From: an uncultured Bacilli bacterium
Lineage (GTDB): Bacteria; Bacillota_I; Bacilli_A; RF39; UBA660
NCBI GenBank assembly: GCA_934167885.1
Contig: CAKPMB010000013.1
Location: 1-48,295, forward strand
DNA length: 48,295 bases
Direction: 5' to 3'
The translations under genes were made by a program, and so were the position numbers. Below are positions 6,784 to 16,645 of the stretch, piece by piece. How positions within the stretch are numbered: the stretch's first letter is position 1; each line of letters starts with the position of its first letter. The notes below the pieces were generated by a model. The model saw only the letters and a program-made list of their open reading frames with translations, did no database searches and was not told the DNA's origin.

Positions 6784-7719
6784 ATGAAGAAAATAAGTAT
6801 TATTGTTCCTTGTTATAATGAGGAACAAGCAATCCCATATTTTTATGAAGAAATATCAAAAGTTGCCAAGAAGATGAAAAATGATTTTGAATTTATTTTT
6901 GTTAATGATGGTTCAAAGGATAAGACTATTGAAATAGTTAAAGATTATGCTAAAAAAGATGAACGCGTTAAATTTATTAATTTTTCTAGAAACTTTGGCA
7001 AGGAAGCAGCGATGTATGCTGGATTGGAATTATCAAGTGGTGATTATGTGGCTATTATGGATGCTGATTTGCAAGATCCACCATCATTATTACCAGAGAT
7101 GGTTAGCATTTTAGAAGATGAAAATAGTGATTATGATAGTGTTGGAACACGTCGTGTAACACGTAAAGGTGAACCACCTATAAGAAGTTTTTTTGCAAGA
7201 CAGTTTTATAAAATTATTAATAAAATGTCAAAAATTGAGATGGTTGATGGTGCTCGTGATTATCGTCTTATGAAGCGCCAAGTTGTTGATTCTATTTTAG
7301 AATTAAAGGAATATAATCGTTATTCAAAAGGTTTATTTGAGTTTGTTGGATACAATACAAAATGGTTAGAATTTGAAAATGTAGAACGTGTTGCTGGTGA
7401 AACAAAATGGTCATTTTGGAAGTTGTTTCTTTATGCAATTGAAGGTATTGTAGCTTTTTCAACAGTCCCTCTTGCCATTGCTTCTGTTGCAGGTTTCCTA
7501 TTCTGTTTAATATCATTTATTATGATACTAGTAATTATTATTAAAACAGTTGCCTTTGGTGATCCAACATCTGGTTGGCCAAGTCTTGTATGTATTATCT
7601 TTTTTGTTAGTGGTGTTCAACTATTTTGTCTTGGAATTATGGGAGAATACCTTTCAAAGACATACTTAGAAACTAAAAAAAGACCTATATATATAGTTAA
7701 GGAAACTAATATAGGATAA
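6784..7719 (+). CDS. CsbB/GtrB-like polyprenyl-phosphate glycosyltransferase
   Basis: A family 2 glycosyltransferase that loads a sugar from a nucleotide donor onto undecaprenyl phosphate at the inner face of the membrane. The GT-A fold is clear: SIIVPCYNEE at the N-terminus, FVNDGSKDKT, and the metal-binding DAD at residues 93-95 in IMDADLQDPP. GARDYRLM and the RYSKGLFEFVGY segment are typical of the DPM1/GtrB group. Two C-terminal membrane helices (about residues 228-300) anchor it, and the chain ends LSKTYLETKKRP as CsbB proteins do. At 311 residues it has normal length. It opens an operon with YfhO (four bases on) and GtrA, which together form a three-part glycosylation system for teichoic acid or another surface polymer. 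Confidence 0.88.
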   Translation: MKKISIIVPCYNEEQAIPYFYEEISKVAKKMKNDFEFIFVNDGSKDKTIEIVKDYAKKDERVKFINFSRNFGKEAAMYAGLELSSGDYVAIMDADLQDPPSLLPEMVSILEDENSDYDSVGTRRVTRKGEPPIRSFFARQFYKIINKMSKIEMVDGARDYRLMKRQVVDSILELKEYNRYSKGLFEFVGYNTKWLEFENVERVAGETKWSFWKLFLYAIEGIVAFSTVPLAIASVAGFLFCLISFIMILVIIIKTVAFGDPTSGWPSLVCIIFFVSGVQLFCLGIMGEYLSKTYLETKKRPIYIVKETNIG

Positions 7720-7723
7720 TAAA

Positions 7724-10234
7724 ATGTGGTCTTTTATTAAAAAATATTACAATCAAATAATTATTATCGCTACTATTTTGTTTGTAGTTTTAATAAGTAT
7801 GCGATTTGTAAATATGTTTGGATCTAACACTGATTGGATTAACCAACATACAATTATTCCTGAATATTTTAGACAAACGTTTTATAAAACTGGTAAATTA
7901 ATTCCTAATCTTGCACTTAATTATGCATCTGGTGAGAATATTTATAATTTGTCATATTATGGCTTATTAAGTCCTTTAATATTACCATCATATCTTTTCC
8001 CATTTTTGAGTATGACTACTTATATGACAATTGTTGATATACTAGTAGTTATTGCTTCGGCTTTGTTATTTTATCATTTTTTGATAAAACATCATTTTGA
8101 TAACTGTGTATCATTGACTGTTACTTTGCTTTTGACGTTATCAGCTCCATTTATTTTTCAAATGCACCGTCATATTATGTTTGTGAGCTATATGCCATTT
8201 TTAATTATGGGTTTCTTAGGTATTGAAAAATTGCTTCATGATAAGAAAAAAAGTTTATTGATTATTAGTGTATTCCTTATGATTATGACAAGTTATTACT
8301 ATAGTGTATGTGGTCTTTTAGTGTTAGGAATATATTACCTTATGGAGTATTTTGCTTTAAATAGTAAGGTTTCCTTTAAAGTGTTTGCAAAGGATTTATT
8401 GTCATTTATTTCATATGTATTGGTTGCTATTTTACTAAGTTCTGTTCTTTTAGTTCCTACTTTGTATACTTTGTTTTCAGGCCGAGGAACGAGTGAGAGT
8501 AGTTATTCCTTAATTTCTTTATTAACACCATATTTAAAGATTCATAAAATTTTTTGTGGAACATATGCAATAGGTTTATCATTAATTGGCTTTGTGGCGC
8601 TTATATATTTGTTTTATAGTAAGAAGAAATCTAACATTATTGCTGCATCTTGTTCCTCATTAGTTTTATTTATTCCAATATTTCGTTACCTATTAAATGG
8701 TGGTTTGTATTTAAGAGAGAAATGTTTTATTCCATTTTTACCATTAATATCATATTATATTGCTATTTTCTTAAGAGATGTTTTTGAAAAGAAGGTCAAA
8801 GTTCGTAATTTTGTGGTGGTAATGGCGGTAATTTTAGGATTTTTATATTATTTTAATCGCTTAGAATACTGTTATTTGATTATATTAGGCTTCTTACTTA
8901 TTCTTATTCTTTATCAAAAGTTTTCAAAACGTATTCTAGTTACATCTTATTTAGTTATTGCAAGTTTGATAATTTGTGTTAGTGAAAATCTTGCGGAAGA
9001 TTATATAACTAGGGAAGAATATTTGCAAATATTTAACACTGAAACAACGGAAGCTATAAAAAAGACACTTGATACTGATAATGGCTTTTATCGAATGAAT
9101 AATTTGGATAATGCTACTAAAACAGTTAATAAAATATATGATATTAGATATCTAACTACAAATTTTTACTCTTCAACATATAACAATGCTTATTTATCAT
9201 TTGTTAGAGACGAATTTAAAAATAGTATGATTGATTATAATTACTTTTTATATTCTGCTAACAAAAATATTTTATTTAACACATATATGGGCACTAAATA
9301 CATTTATTCAAGTGTTGATCCTGGTTTAGGATATACCAATATAGGCAACAATATTTATAAAAATGATACAGCTTTTCCTATAATATATACTATGAGAAAT
9401 ACGATAAGTTTGAAAACATATCAAAATTATTCATATCCTTATAATCTTGAAGTGCTTTTAAATAGTGTTATTGTTTCGGATGGGAAAGATAGTGTTATTA
9501 CCAATAATATTCAAAATGTTTCTTTAGATTATGAAATAGTTTCATCATCTAATGTTAATATTCAAAAAAATAATGATGATTACGTTCTCGATGTAACAAA
9601 TGATGATGGTGGTAATATTAAATTAAAACTAAATAATCCTTTAGTGGATAAACTATTATTTATAAATCTTGAAGGTCTTTTAGAAAATAGTTGTAGTATT
9701 GATAATATAGAAATGACTATTAATAATGTTAGTAATGTCCTTACTTGCAGAAGCTGGATATATAAGAATAAAAATAATACTTTTCATTTTTTAATAAATG
9801 ATAAATATTTAGATACATTAGATATTTCTTTGAAAAAAGGAACTTATAATATTACAAATATTACTACTTATGTTTTAGATTATAACGTATTAAAAGAATT
9901 ACAAAATAATATTAATCCTTTAAATAATATTTCTGTTGAAAATGATACAATTAAAGGAACAATTAATGCAGATAGTGATACATATTTAGTTACTTCTATA
10001 CCATATGATGAAGGCTTTAAAATATATATTGATGATGTATTAGTTCCTAGTGTGAAAGTAAATACAGCTTTTTTGGGAGCAAAATTATCTAGTGGTCAAC
10101 ATGAGGTGAAGATTGTTTATCATACACCATGGTTAAATATTGGCAAAATATTATCTGTTATGGGACTTGTATTTTATTTAATAATTTTATATAAGGAGAG
10201 AAAAAATGAAAAAATTAAAAGAACTATATCTTAA
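7724..10234 (+). CDS. YfhO family membrane glycosyltransferase
   Basis: An 836-residue membrane protein of the YfhO (GT-C like) family. In Bacillus the family moves sugar from the lipid carrier made by CsbB onto surface polymers outside the membrane. About a dozen helices fill residues 10-430; the loop after the first helix contains the acidic segment GSNTDWINQH, as expected for the GT-C catalytic loop. A large outside domain follows (about 440-805), then one last helix ending in a basic tail. The start ATG lies four bases after the glycosyltransferase stop, and its end overlaps gtrA by 29 bases, so the three are translated together. The acceptor cannot be read from sequence. Confidence 0.82.
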   Translation: MWSFIKKYYNQIIIIATILFVVLISMRFVNMFGSNTDWINQHTIIPEYFRQTFYKTGKLIPNLALNYASGENIYNLSYYGLLSPLILPSYLFPFLSMTTYMTIVDILVVIASALLFYHFLIKHHFDNCVSLTVTLLLTLSAPFIFQMHRHIMFVSYMPFLIMGFLGIEKLLHDKKKSLLIISVFLMIMTSYYYSVCGLLVLGIYYLMEYFALNSKVSFKVFAKDLLSFISYVLVAILLSSVLLVPTLYTLFSGRGTSESSYSLISLLTPYLKIHKIFCGTYAIGLSLIGFVALIYLFYSKKKSNIIAASCSSLVLFIPIFRYLLNGGLYLREKCFIPFLPLISYYIAIFLRDVFEKKVKVRNFVVVMAVILGFLYYFNRLEYCYLIILGFLLILILYQKFSKRILVTSYLVIASLIICVSENLAEDYITREEYLQIFNTETTEAIKKTLDTDNGFYRMNNLDNATKTVNKIYDIRYLTTNFYSSTYNNAYLSFVRDEFKNSMIDYNYFLYSANKNILFNTYMGTKYIYSSVDPGLGYTNIGNNIYKNDTAFPIIYTMRNTISLKTYQNYSYPYNLEVLLNSVIVSDGKDSVITNNIQNVSLDYEIVSSSNVNIQKNNDDYVLDVTNDDGGNIKLKLNNPLVDKLLFINLEGLLENSCSIDNIEMTINNVSNVLTCRSWIYKNKNNTFHFLINDKYLDTLDISLKKGTYNITNITTYVLDYNVLKELQNNINPLNNISVENDTIKGTINADSDTYLVTSIPYDEGFKIYIDDVLVPSVKVNTAFLGAKLSSGQHEVKIVYHTPWLNIGKILSVMGLVFYLIILYKERKNEKIKRTIS

Positions 10235-10634
10235 ATATAAAGAAATAATCAATTATTTAATCTTTGGTGTATTAACTACGGTTGTTAGTCTAGGAACATA
10301 TTATGCTTTGGTTTTAACAATTTTAGATGCTAATAATCCTATAGAACTTCAAATTGCTAATATTATTGCATGGATTACTTGTGTAACTTTCGCCTATTTT
10401 ACTAATAAGAAATATGTTTTTGCACCAACAACCAAAAATGTTTGGAGGGAAATGATTGAATTTTATTCATCGCGATTATTGTCATTATTTGTTGATATGG
10501 GTTTAATGTTTTTATTAGTATCAACACTTAATTTCAATGACAAAATAGTAAAAGTAATTATTCAGGTTATTATAATTATAATGAATTATGTTTTAAGCAA
10601 GTTGGTTGTTTTTAAAAAAGAAAAAAATAAATAA
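10206..10634 (+). CDS. GtrA family lipid-linked sugar flippase-like protein
   Basis: A 142-residue protein with four membrane helices typical of GtrA (PF04138): it opens with NYLIFGVLTTVVSLGTYY, then ITCVTFAYFTNKKYVF, and ends in a basic KLVVFKKEK tail. GtrA proteins are thought to flip sugar-loaded undecaprenyl phosphate. The gene starts inside the end of the yfhO-like gene, behind AAGGAGAG, which shows tight coupling. It is the third part of the CsbB-YfhO-GtrA set. Confidence 0.88.
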   Translation: MKKLKELYLKYKEIINYLIFGVLTTVVSLGTYYALVLTILDANNPIELQIANIIAWITCVTFAYFTNKKYVFAPTTKNVWREMIEFYSSRLLSLFVDMGLMFLLVSTLNFNDKIVKVIIQVIIIIMNYVLSKLVVFKKEKNK

Positions 10635-10650
10635 GTGATATTTAAATTGT

Positions 10651-10673
10651 GAGGCTTTATAGTCTCATTTTTA
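10651..10673 (+). terminator. Terminator of the glycosylation operon
   Basis: GAGGCT pairs with AGTCTC (one G-U pair) across a four-base loop and is followed by ATTTTT, 16 bases after the gtrA stop. A second weak hairpin (GACAAT with ATTGTC) lies near 10729-10750. The rest of the gap up to 10850 shows nothing else. Confidence 0.6.
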
Positions 10674-10850
10674 ATAATATAAAAAGTTAATGCGCTTATA
10701 TAGCGTTTGGCTATAATTATTAAATAGGACAATTTATCATCATTGTCTTTATTATTTAAACTTGTTTAAAAATAAAAAAAGTATTAAGCTAAGCATCTAA
10801 AAAAATATGTATAATTGTCCATGATGTGATACCAAAAATCAGAAAAATGT

Positions 10851-10880
10851 TTGACTAAATATTTTTTTTGTAATTATAAT
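10851..10880 (+). promoter_or_regulatory. Sigma-A promoter of the 10897 gene
   Basis: TTGACT (10851-10856), 18 bases, TATAAT (10875-10880). Transcription should start near 10887. This makes ATG 10885 too early as a start and supports ATG 10897, which has GGTGAT upstream. Confidence 0.7.
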
Positions 10881-10896
10881 GTAGATGGTGATAGTA

Positions 10897-11370
10897 ATGT
10901 TTTATGATAAGTTTAAAAATGAGAAAATAGATCAAGTAATGATTGATGGTTATAATCAAGAAGGTAGTAAGGTTTTAAAACTTTGTTTGTTTACTGATGG
11001 TGAAGTTTTAAAAATTAACGATTGTCCTTTTGAACCTAATTTTGATTATGTTTCCTATTTTGTTAATTTATATAATTTAAAAGATGTGCCTATGATATTG
11101 AAGAATTCTGAAAATATTGCTAAGTATGTTGGTAGTTTATGTAAAATTGCAAATTATAATTATATAACATATGCTCTTTATGCGTATAAGAATGAACAGT
11201 GGTATAATGTATCACGAAAGACGTATGTTAGCAGGGAATTTGGATTGTTTGATGAAGTTAAATTTATAAAAGGTTTATCATTAATGGATATTCCATTTAT
11301 TTCTTTGGAAGAACCTGATAGTGTAAATTTATTAGATTGTCCAAATAAAAAGATGGTTAAAAAAATATAA
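10897..11370 (+). CDS. Hypothetical protein
   Basis: I do not recognise this protein of about 157 residues. It has no signal peptide or membrane helix and begins MFYDKFKNEKIDQV. It is rich in aromatic residues (YNYITYALYAYKNEQWYNV) and is probably a small cytoplasmic alpha/beta protein. I prefer ATG 10897 over the in-frame ATG at 10885, because GGTGAT stands five bases before it and the promoter -10 box ends at 10880. The PPC-domain gene starts 15 bases after its stop behind TGAGGTAGG, so the two are probably co-transcribed. Confidence 0.6.
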   Translation: MFYDKFKNEKIDQVMIDGYNQEGSKVLKLCLFTDGEVLKINDCPFEPNFDYVSYFVNLYNLKDVPMILKNSENIAKYVGSLCKIANYNYITYALYAYKNEQWYNVSRKTYVSREFGLFDEVKFIKGLSLMDIPFISLEEPDSVNLLDCPNKKMVKKI

Positions 11371-11385
11371 TGAGGTAGGGTTATT

Positions 11386-11805
11386 ATGGAATATAGAAGA
11401 TTTAAAAATACAATAGTTGCACGAATTGATAGAGGTGAAGAGATATTACAACAACTTGAAGTTATTGCTAAAAAAGAAAATATTAAATTAGCTAATATTA
11501 ATGCTTTAGGTGCTACTAATAAGTTTATCGTTGGTGTATATAAAACTAAAGAGAAAAAGTATTATGCTAATGTGTTTGAAGGTGATTTTGAAATTGTTTC
11601 TCTTACTGGAACGATTACGACCATGAATAGCGAATATTATTCACATATTCATATGAGTGCTGGCAATGAAAAAGGTGAAGTATTTGGTGGACATTTAAAT
11701 AAGGCTTTTGTTAGCGCTACTTGTGAAATGGTAATTAACATAATAGATGGTCATGTTTCACGTGAGTTTGATGAAGAAATTGGTTTAAATTTATTTAAAT
11801 TTTAA
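11386..11805 (+). CDS. PPC domain (DUF296) protein
   Basis: A 139-residue stand-alone PPC (plant and prokaryote conserved) domain. The family forms trimers, and many bacterial members bind a metal through His residues at the centre. The diagnostic YSHIHMSAGNEKGEVFGGHL segment with its His cluster is present, as are the early strand FKNTIVARIDRGEEIL and the LANINALGA turn. It fills the whole gene. Bacterial members are often called DNA-binding, but no AT-hook is present, so a DNA role is not shown. It is co-directional with the unknown gene before it. Confidence 0.85.
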   Translation: MEYRRFKNTIVARIDRGEEILQQLEVIAKKENIKLANINALGATNKFIVGVYKTKEKKYYANVFEGDFEIVSLTGTITTMNSEYYSHIHMSAGNEKGEVFGGHLNKAFVSATCEMVINIIDGHVSREFDEEIGLNLFKF

Positions 11806-11880
11806 TATTATAAATGCTATTTTTTTTATTACTAAATTTATTATTTATGGTATAATTACATAGAATAGTAGGTGTTTTAG

Positions 11881-12489
11881 ATGAAAAGATATAGATTATC
11901 TTTAGTTAGTAATTTAATTTTATTGTTACTAGAAATTTGTGGTTTTATTTTGTTATCAAATGGTTCTAATTCTTTTAGTTTGTTGTTATATACAGAAGAT
12001 AGTAATTTACTATGTGCGTTGACTTCAATATTATTTATTTTTGCATATATTTTTAATAATAACCATACTTTAGTCCGAATAACTAAAATTATGAGATATG
12101 TTGTAACTTTAGGATTAACATTGACTTTTTTTGTTGCTATGTTTATTCTTCCTAAATTAACATCTTATAATGTTTTTGAGATGATGATTAATAATGAGTT
12201 TTTATTTTTTCATACTTTATGTCCATTGGTATCAATAATGAGTTTTCTTTTCTTTGAAGATTATAGTGTTACTTCTTTTGAATCACGTCTTGTGCCACTT
12301 GCGACCGTAATTTATGGAGCTATAGTATTATTATTAAATATTTTTAAATTAATAGAAGGTCCATATCCATTTTTTATGTTATACAATAATGGTGTTTGGT
12401 ATACGACAATTTATATGATTATCATTACATCATCTTGTTATTTAATGTCCTTTTTACTTGGAAAAATGAAACTATTCGCTTATGAATAG
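11881..12489 (+). CDS. Six-helix integral membrane protein, possibly Pr6Pr/FAR-17a-like
   Basis: A 202-residue protein with about six membrane helices and short loops. The pattern of a TEDSNLLCAL segment after helix 1, FFHTLCPLVSIMSFLFF around helix 4 and GPYPFFMLYNNG before helix 6 recalls the Pr6Pr / FAR-17a-AIG1-like membrane family. I see no catalytic residues that fix a reaction. It has its own promoter, with TATAAT near 11850, and ends inside its own terminator hairpin. Function unknown. Confidence 0.6.
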   Translation: MKRYRLSLVSNLILLLLEICGFILLSNGSNSFSLLLYTEDSNLLCALTSILFIFAYIFNNNHTLVRITKIMRYVVTLGLTLTFFVAMFILPKLTSYNVFEMMINNEFLFFHTLCPLVSIMSFLFFEDYSVTSFESRLVPLATVIYGAIVLLLNIFKLIEGPYPFFMLYNNGVWYTTIYMIIITSSCYLMSFLLGKMKLFAYE

Positions 12490-12497
12490 TTTTTTTT
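12470..12497 (+). terminator. Terminator overlapping the 11881 gene stop codon
   Basis: AACTATTC (12470-12477) pairs with GAATAGTT (12484-12491) across six bases, then a T run to 12497. The stop codon TAG lies inside the second arm, so the last codons of the gene are part of the terminator. Confidence 0.75.
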
Positions 12498-12556
12498 GTA
12501 AACTCTTTGCACTTTCGTATGCTCTGTGTTACTATATAAACTTGAAGAGGTAGTTT

Positions 12557-14683
12557 ATGGAAGAATATGCGGTTATTTTAGAAAAAATTAGAGATATTTT
12601 TAATCATGATATGCAATATCACAGTATTGATGAAATTATCAAAAAAGTAGGTATGCCAGTTGATGCAAGAAATATTAAAATTTTATTAGATGTTTTAGAA
12701 GAAGATGGGCTTATTTTTAGTAAAAATAAACAATATAAACGTTTTAATGAAAAAGATGGCTATATTTATGGAACTATAAATATAAATAAATCAGGAACGG
12801 GTTTTATCACTTTAGAAAGTGGGAAAAAGATTTTAATAGAGAATAATTGTTTGAATGGTGCTCTTGATGGTGATACGGTTTTAGTTGTATTAGATGAAAT
12901 GCGTAGAAAAGATTATGTTAATGGAAGAGTTCATAAAATTTTGAAAAGAAAAAGTGGTAATGTAATATACCAAGTTGTTGGAAATGGAAGACATGTTAGT
13001 TTAATTCCCTATAATTCAAATGAATTTATTAATGTCGATATTAAAAATAGTGATTTGAAGAACCTAATCGATGGTGATATTATCAAAGTAAAATTATCAA
13101 AGGATGCTTATAATGGAATTTATAGTGGCCGAGTTGTGGAAGTTATTGGTAATAAAAATGATTTAAGCACTGATATTAAAGTAATCGCTTCTAAAAGGGA
13201 TATCCCGGTTGAATTTAGTAAAGAGATAGTTGATGAAGTATCAAAACTACCTAAAGAGGTTAGTGAAAGTGATTGTTTAAATAGAGTTGATTTAAGAATG
13301 GATAACTTTATTACTATTGATTGTGATGAAACTAAAGATAGAGATGATGCCGTTTATGTTAAACGTCTATCTAATGGTAACTTTTTGATCAAGGTATCTA
13401 TATCGCATGTTAGTCATTATATTCATCCATCTACGAAGTCATACGATGAAGCTTTAAAGCGTTGTTTTAGTCATTATATTTTAAATTATGTTATTCCGAT
13501 GATTCATCCAGTTGTTTCTAATGGCATATGTTCACTTAATCCGAATGTTTCAAGACTTACTAAAACTATTGAAACTGAAATTGATAATAATGGTCAAATA
13601 TTAAGCTATAATATATATGATAGTGTCATCAAATCACGTGCTGCGCTTTCTTACAGCAAGTGTAACCGTTTTTATGAAGGTGAAAATGTTTTAGAATGTG
13701 AAAGGTTTAAAGATGAATTAACAACATTATATGATTTTTATAAAGTAATGTTGAAAGAAAGAGATTCTAAACATTTCCTTGATTTCAAATTGAAAGAAAT
13801 AAAACAAGTTTCTGATGAGAAAAACAACATCCAGGGTTTTATTAAAAATGATCAAGGAATTAGTGGTAAAATAATTGAAATGTTAATGGGGATTGCTAAT
13901 ATTGTTTTCTATACACATTACTCATGGATGATTTTGCCATTTAGAGTTCATGAAGAACCAGATGAAGAAAAAATTCAAGAAGTGTTAAGTATATTACGAA
14001 AGTCTGGATATAAGATACCTAACTATAAAAATGTTGATGTTATAGCGCTTAATACTATTATAAATAGCTTATCAAATGATGAAGCATCCTTAATTGCTCG
14101 TGAGTATATTTTACGTTCTATGAAACGAGCTAAATATCAGACAGAAAATATTGGCCATTTTGCAACTCAATATGATATTTATGGTCATATAACGTCACCC
14201 ATTAGAAGGGTAGCAGATTTAATCGCTAGCGTTTTAGTTGATAATTATGAAATGATGGATTATAGTGATACATCTGTTAAAAATATGGAATTAAGTCTTG
14301 CTAAACAATGTGAAGAAATAAATAAAATTGAAAAAATAGACGAAGAGATGGAAGAAGAAGGCTTGGAAATGGCTATGGCTGAATATATGGAACATTGTGT
14401 TGGTGAAGAGTTTGAGGCATATATTGTTGAAATTGGCCAACATTCTATGTTTGTTAGAACAACAAACAATATAATTGGTCGTATCCGCTTTAGTGATATG
14501 TTGGATGATCAATACCATTTTGATAAGGACAAATTTGGTGTAGTTGGAAGAAATGGTAATATTTACCATATAGGTAATAAAATTAATGTTTTATTAAAAG
14601 ATGCATCTAAAGAAAAAAGAACAATTGATTTTACAATTCCTAAAACTAAAAAATTAGTAAAGCAAAAAGATTTTAAGACATAA
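12557..14683 (+). CDS. rnr: Ribonuclease R (RNB family 3'-5' exoribonuclease)
   Basis: Degrades RNA from the 3' end, including structured RNA, in the cytoplasm. The protein has 708 residues, normal for Gram-positive RNase R. An N-terminal winged helix (about 1-60) precedes cold-shock-like RNA binding domains (GTININKSGTGFITLESG near 72), the RNB catalytic domain and a C-terminal S1 domain (from about 620). The four catalytic Asp lie at 255, 261, 263 and 264 in DCDETKDRDDAV, the exact spacing of RNase II and R. HITSPIRRVADL is the other RNB signature. It has no smpB or secG neighbour here and runs alone between two terminators. Confidence 0.95.
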   Translation: MEEYAVILEKIRDIFNHDMQYHSIDEIIKKVGMPVDARNIKILLDVLEEDGLIFSKNKQYKRFNEKDGYIYGTININKSGTGFITLESGKKILIENNCLNGALDGDTVLVVLDEMRRKDYVNGRVHKILKRKSGNVIYQVVGNGRHVSLIPYNSNEFINVDIKNSDLKNLIDGDIIKVKLSKDAYNGIYSGRVVEVIGNKNDLSTDIKVIASKRDIPVEFSKEIVDEVSKLPKEVSESDCLNRVDLRMDNFITIDCDETKDRDDAVYVKRLSNGNFLIKVSISHVSHYIHPSTKSYDEALKRCFSHYILNYVIPMIHPVVSNGICSLNPNVSRLTKTIETEIDNNGQILSYNIYDSVIKSRAALSYSKCNRFYEGENVLECERFKDELTTLYDFYKVMLKERDSKHFLDFKLKEIKQVSDEKNNIQGFIKNDQGISGKIIEMLMGIANIVFYTHYSWMILPFRVHEEPDEEKIQEVLSILRKSGYKIPNYKNVDVIALNTIINSLSNDEASLIAREYILRSMKRAKYQTENIGHFATQYDIYGHITSPIRRVADLIASVLVDNYEMMDYSDTSVKNMELSLAKQCEEINKIEKIDEEMEEEGLEMAMAEYMEHCVGEEFEAYIVEIGQHSMFVRTTNNIIGRIRFSDMLDDQYHFDKDKFGVVGRNGNIYHIGNKINVLLKDASKEKRTIDFTIPKTKKLVKQKDFKT

Positions 14684-14704
14684 AATTTATTTTTGCTTTT
14701 TTTG
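14660..14704 (+). terminator. Terminator of rnr
   Basis: AAGCAAAAA inside the last codons pairs with TTTTTGCTT at about 14690-14698, followed by a T run. The loop is about 21 bases. Confidence 0.6.
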
Positions 14705-14753
14705 TTGTTTTGTGTTAACATAAGAAGATGTATTGAAAAAGGTTGGATAGTTT

Positions 14754-16640
14754 ATGAATAAGGATGATTTAATTAAATTAAAAAATGATATTGCTAAATT
14801 AAGTGATGAAGAAAAAAGATTAAGAGATATACATTTACGTGCTCTTGCTACTGGTAAATTACAAGGGCCTCCTGTTGGTATACCATCAATAGATAAGACA
14901 TGGTTAAAAAACTTTGATGAAACGGTTGTTGGAAATTTTTCTTTAGATAAAATGACTATGTATCAATATATGAAAAAAAATGTAGAAAAGTATCCAAGTA
15001 ATGCAACTACAATAAGTTTTTTAGGTAAGAAAATTACTAATAAAGAACTTTTGAGAAAAATTGATGATGTTACAAGGGCTTTATTGGCTTTAGGTGTTAA
15101 GAAAAATGATAAAGTTTTACTATTGTTACCAAGTTGTCCGGAGGCTGTATACACAGTTTATGCTTTAAACAGAATAGGAGCTGTTGCATGTCCTATTGAA
15201 CCAATGATTAAAGAGAATAATTTAGATAAGACAATTGAGGATATAAAGCCAAATTTAATAATATCTCTTGATATGTGTTTACCACTTGTTAATAAATATT
15301 GTGATTCAAAAAAGAGAAAAGTTGTTAGCTTATCTCCTGTTAATTCGGCATTATTTCCAATTAAAATGATATTTAAATGCAAGGAAAAAGGCTTTACTGA
15401 TTATAGTTATTTAAGTAATTTTAATAATTTTATTGAATGGAATGATTTCCTAGCAGATGGTAGTAATTATAATGGTTATCTTCCAAATGAATGTAGTGAT
15501 GATAATTTAGCAGCTATAATTTATACAGGTGGCACAACCGGTCGAAAAAAAGGTGTTAAGTTATCTAATTATTCTATTAATGCTATGGTTCATCAACATT
15601 TAAGTTCGGGTATACCATTTCAAAGGGGCCAAAAATTTCTTGATTTTCTACCACCATTTATTGTTTATGGTTTAGTTATGGCTATTCATATGCCAATTTC
15701 TCTTGGGTTTGAAACTCTAATGGTTCCTATGTTTAAACCAAAAGATTTTCCTGAATTAATCCTTAAATCAAAATCTGAGTATATTTTTGCAAGTCCTGTG
15801 CATTATGAAGAGTTGTTAAAATATACTGCATTTCACGATGTTGACTTGTCATTTATAAAGTTGCCAGTATCTGGTGGTGATTCAATGACTATGGAATTTG
15901 AAGAGAAAGTTAATGAAGAGTTAGTAAGATGTAAGGCTAATTGTAAATTAGGTCAAGGATTGGGTATGTCTGAGGCTGGTGGAACTATCGCTGTTCCATT
16001 CCCTGGTAAAGTTAAATTAGGAAGTGTTGGTCTACCATTCCCTAATACTCTAATTGGCATATTTGAACCAGGTACGGATATTGAAAAAGGTTTTTATGAA
16101 TCTGGTGAATTATGTTTTAGTGGACCATCAATTATGCAAGAATATTTAAATAATAAAGAAGAAACTGATTTGGTATTACGTAAACATAGTGATGGTTCTT
16201 TATGGCTACATACTCAAGATATCGCTCATATTGATGAAGATGGTTATTTATTCTTTTCATCACGTATTAAAAGAATAATTAATCGTGGTGGTTTAAAGGT
16301 ATATCCACAAGCCGTTGAAAAAGTTATTTTAAAAAATAAAAATGTTCGTAACTGTGTTTGCGTTGGTGTTTATAATGCTATAGAACGTCATGTTCCAATT
16401 GTTCATTTAATTTTAAATGATGATAGTAAGAAAGAGGAAACTTTAAAAGAACTTGTTTCATTATGTGAACAAGAATTAGAAACTGAATCAATTCCATATG
16501 GTTATGTTATATGGGATGAACTACCTTATACATTAAACGGTAAGGTAGATGCCTTATCTCTTGAATATACCAATGAAGACGATATAATTAGAACAACTTC
16601 TATTAATCATGATAAAATTAAAACTAAAAAATTATCATAA
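14754..16640 (+). CDS. AMP-dependent acyl-CoA synthetase / long-chain fatty acid CoA ligase
   Basis: Activates a carboxylic acid, probably a fatty acid, with ATP to the acyl-AMP and then to acyl-CoA. The 628-residue protein has the ANL signatures: the phosphate loop TGGTTGRKKGVKLSN (residues about 260-275), GLGMSEAGG for adenine binding, LWLHTQDIAHIDEDGYLFF with the conserved Asp, and RIKRIINRGGLKVYPQAVEKV with the hinge. The C-terminal lysine segment LPYTLNGKVD is present. A leading 60 residues before the ANL core are unusual in length. It lies alone between the rnr and 16640 terminators. The exact acid cannot be told. Confidence 0.85.
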   Translation: MNKDDLIKLKNDIAKLSDEEKRLRDIHLRALATGKLQGPPVGIPSIDKTWLKNFDETVVGNFSLDKMTMYQYMKKNVEKYPSNATTISFLGKKITNKELLRKIDDVTRALLALGVKKNDKVLLLLPSCPEAVYTVYALNRIGAVACPIEPMIKENNLDKTIEDIKPNLIISLDMCLPLVNKYCDSKKRKVVSLSPVNSALFPIKMIFKCKEKGFTDYSYLSNFNNFIEWNDFLADGSNYNGYLPNECSDDNLAAIIYTGGTTGRKKGVKLSNYSINAMVHQHLSSGIPFQRGQKFLDFLPPFIVYGLVMAIHMPISLGFETLMVPMFKPKDFPELILKSKSEYIFASPVHYEELLKYTAFHDVDLSFIKLPVSGGDSMTMEFEEKVNEELVRCKANCKLGQGLGMSEAGGTIAVPFPGKVKLGSVGLPFPNTLIGIFEPGTDIEKGFYESGELCFSGPSIMQEYLNNKEETDLVLRKHSDGSLWLHTQDIAHIDEDGYLFFSSRIKRIINRGGLKVYPQAVEKVILKNKNVRNCVCVGVYNAIERHVPIVHLILNDDSKKEETLKELVSLCEQELETESIPYGYVIWDELPYTLNGKVDALSLEYTNEDDIIRTTSINHDKIKTKKLS

Positions 16641-16645
16641 AAAAT

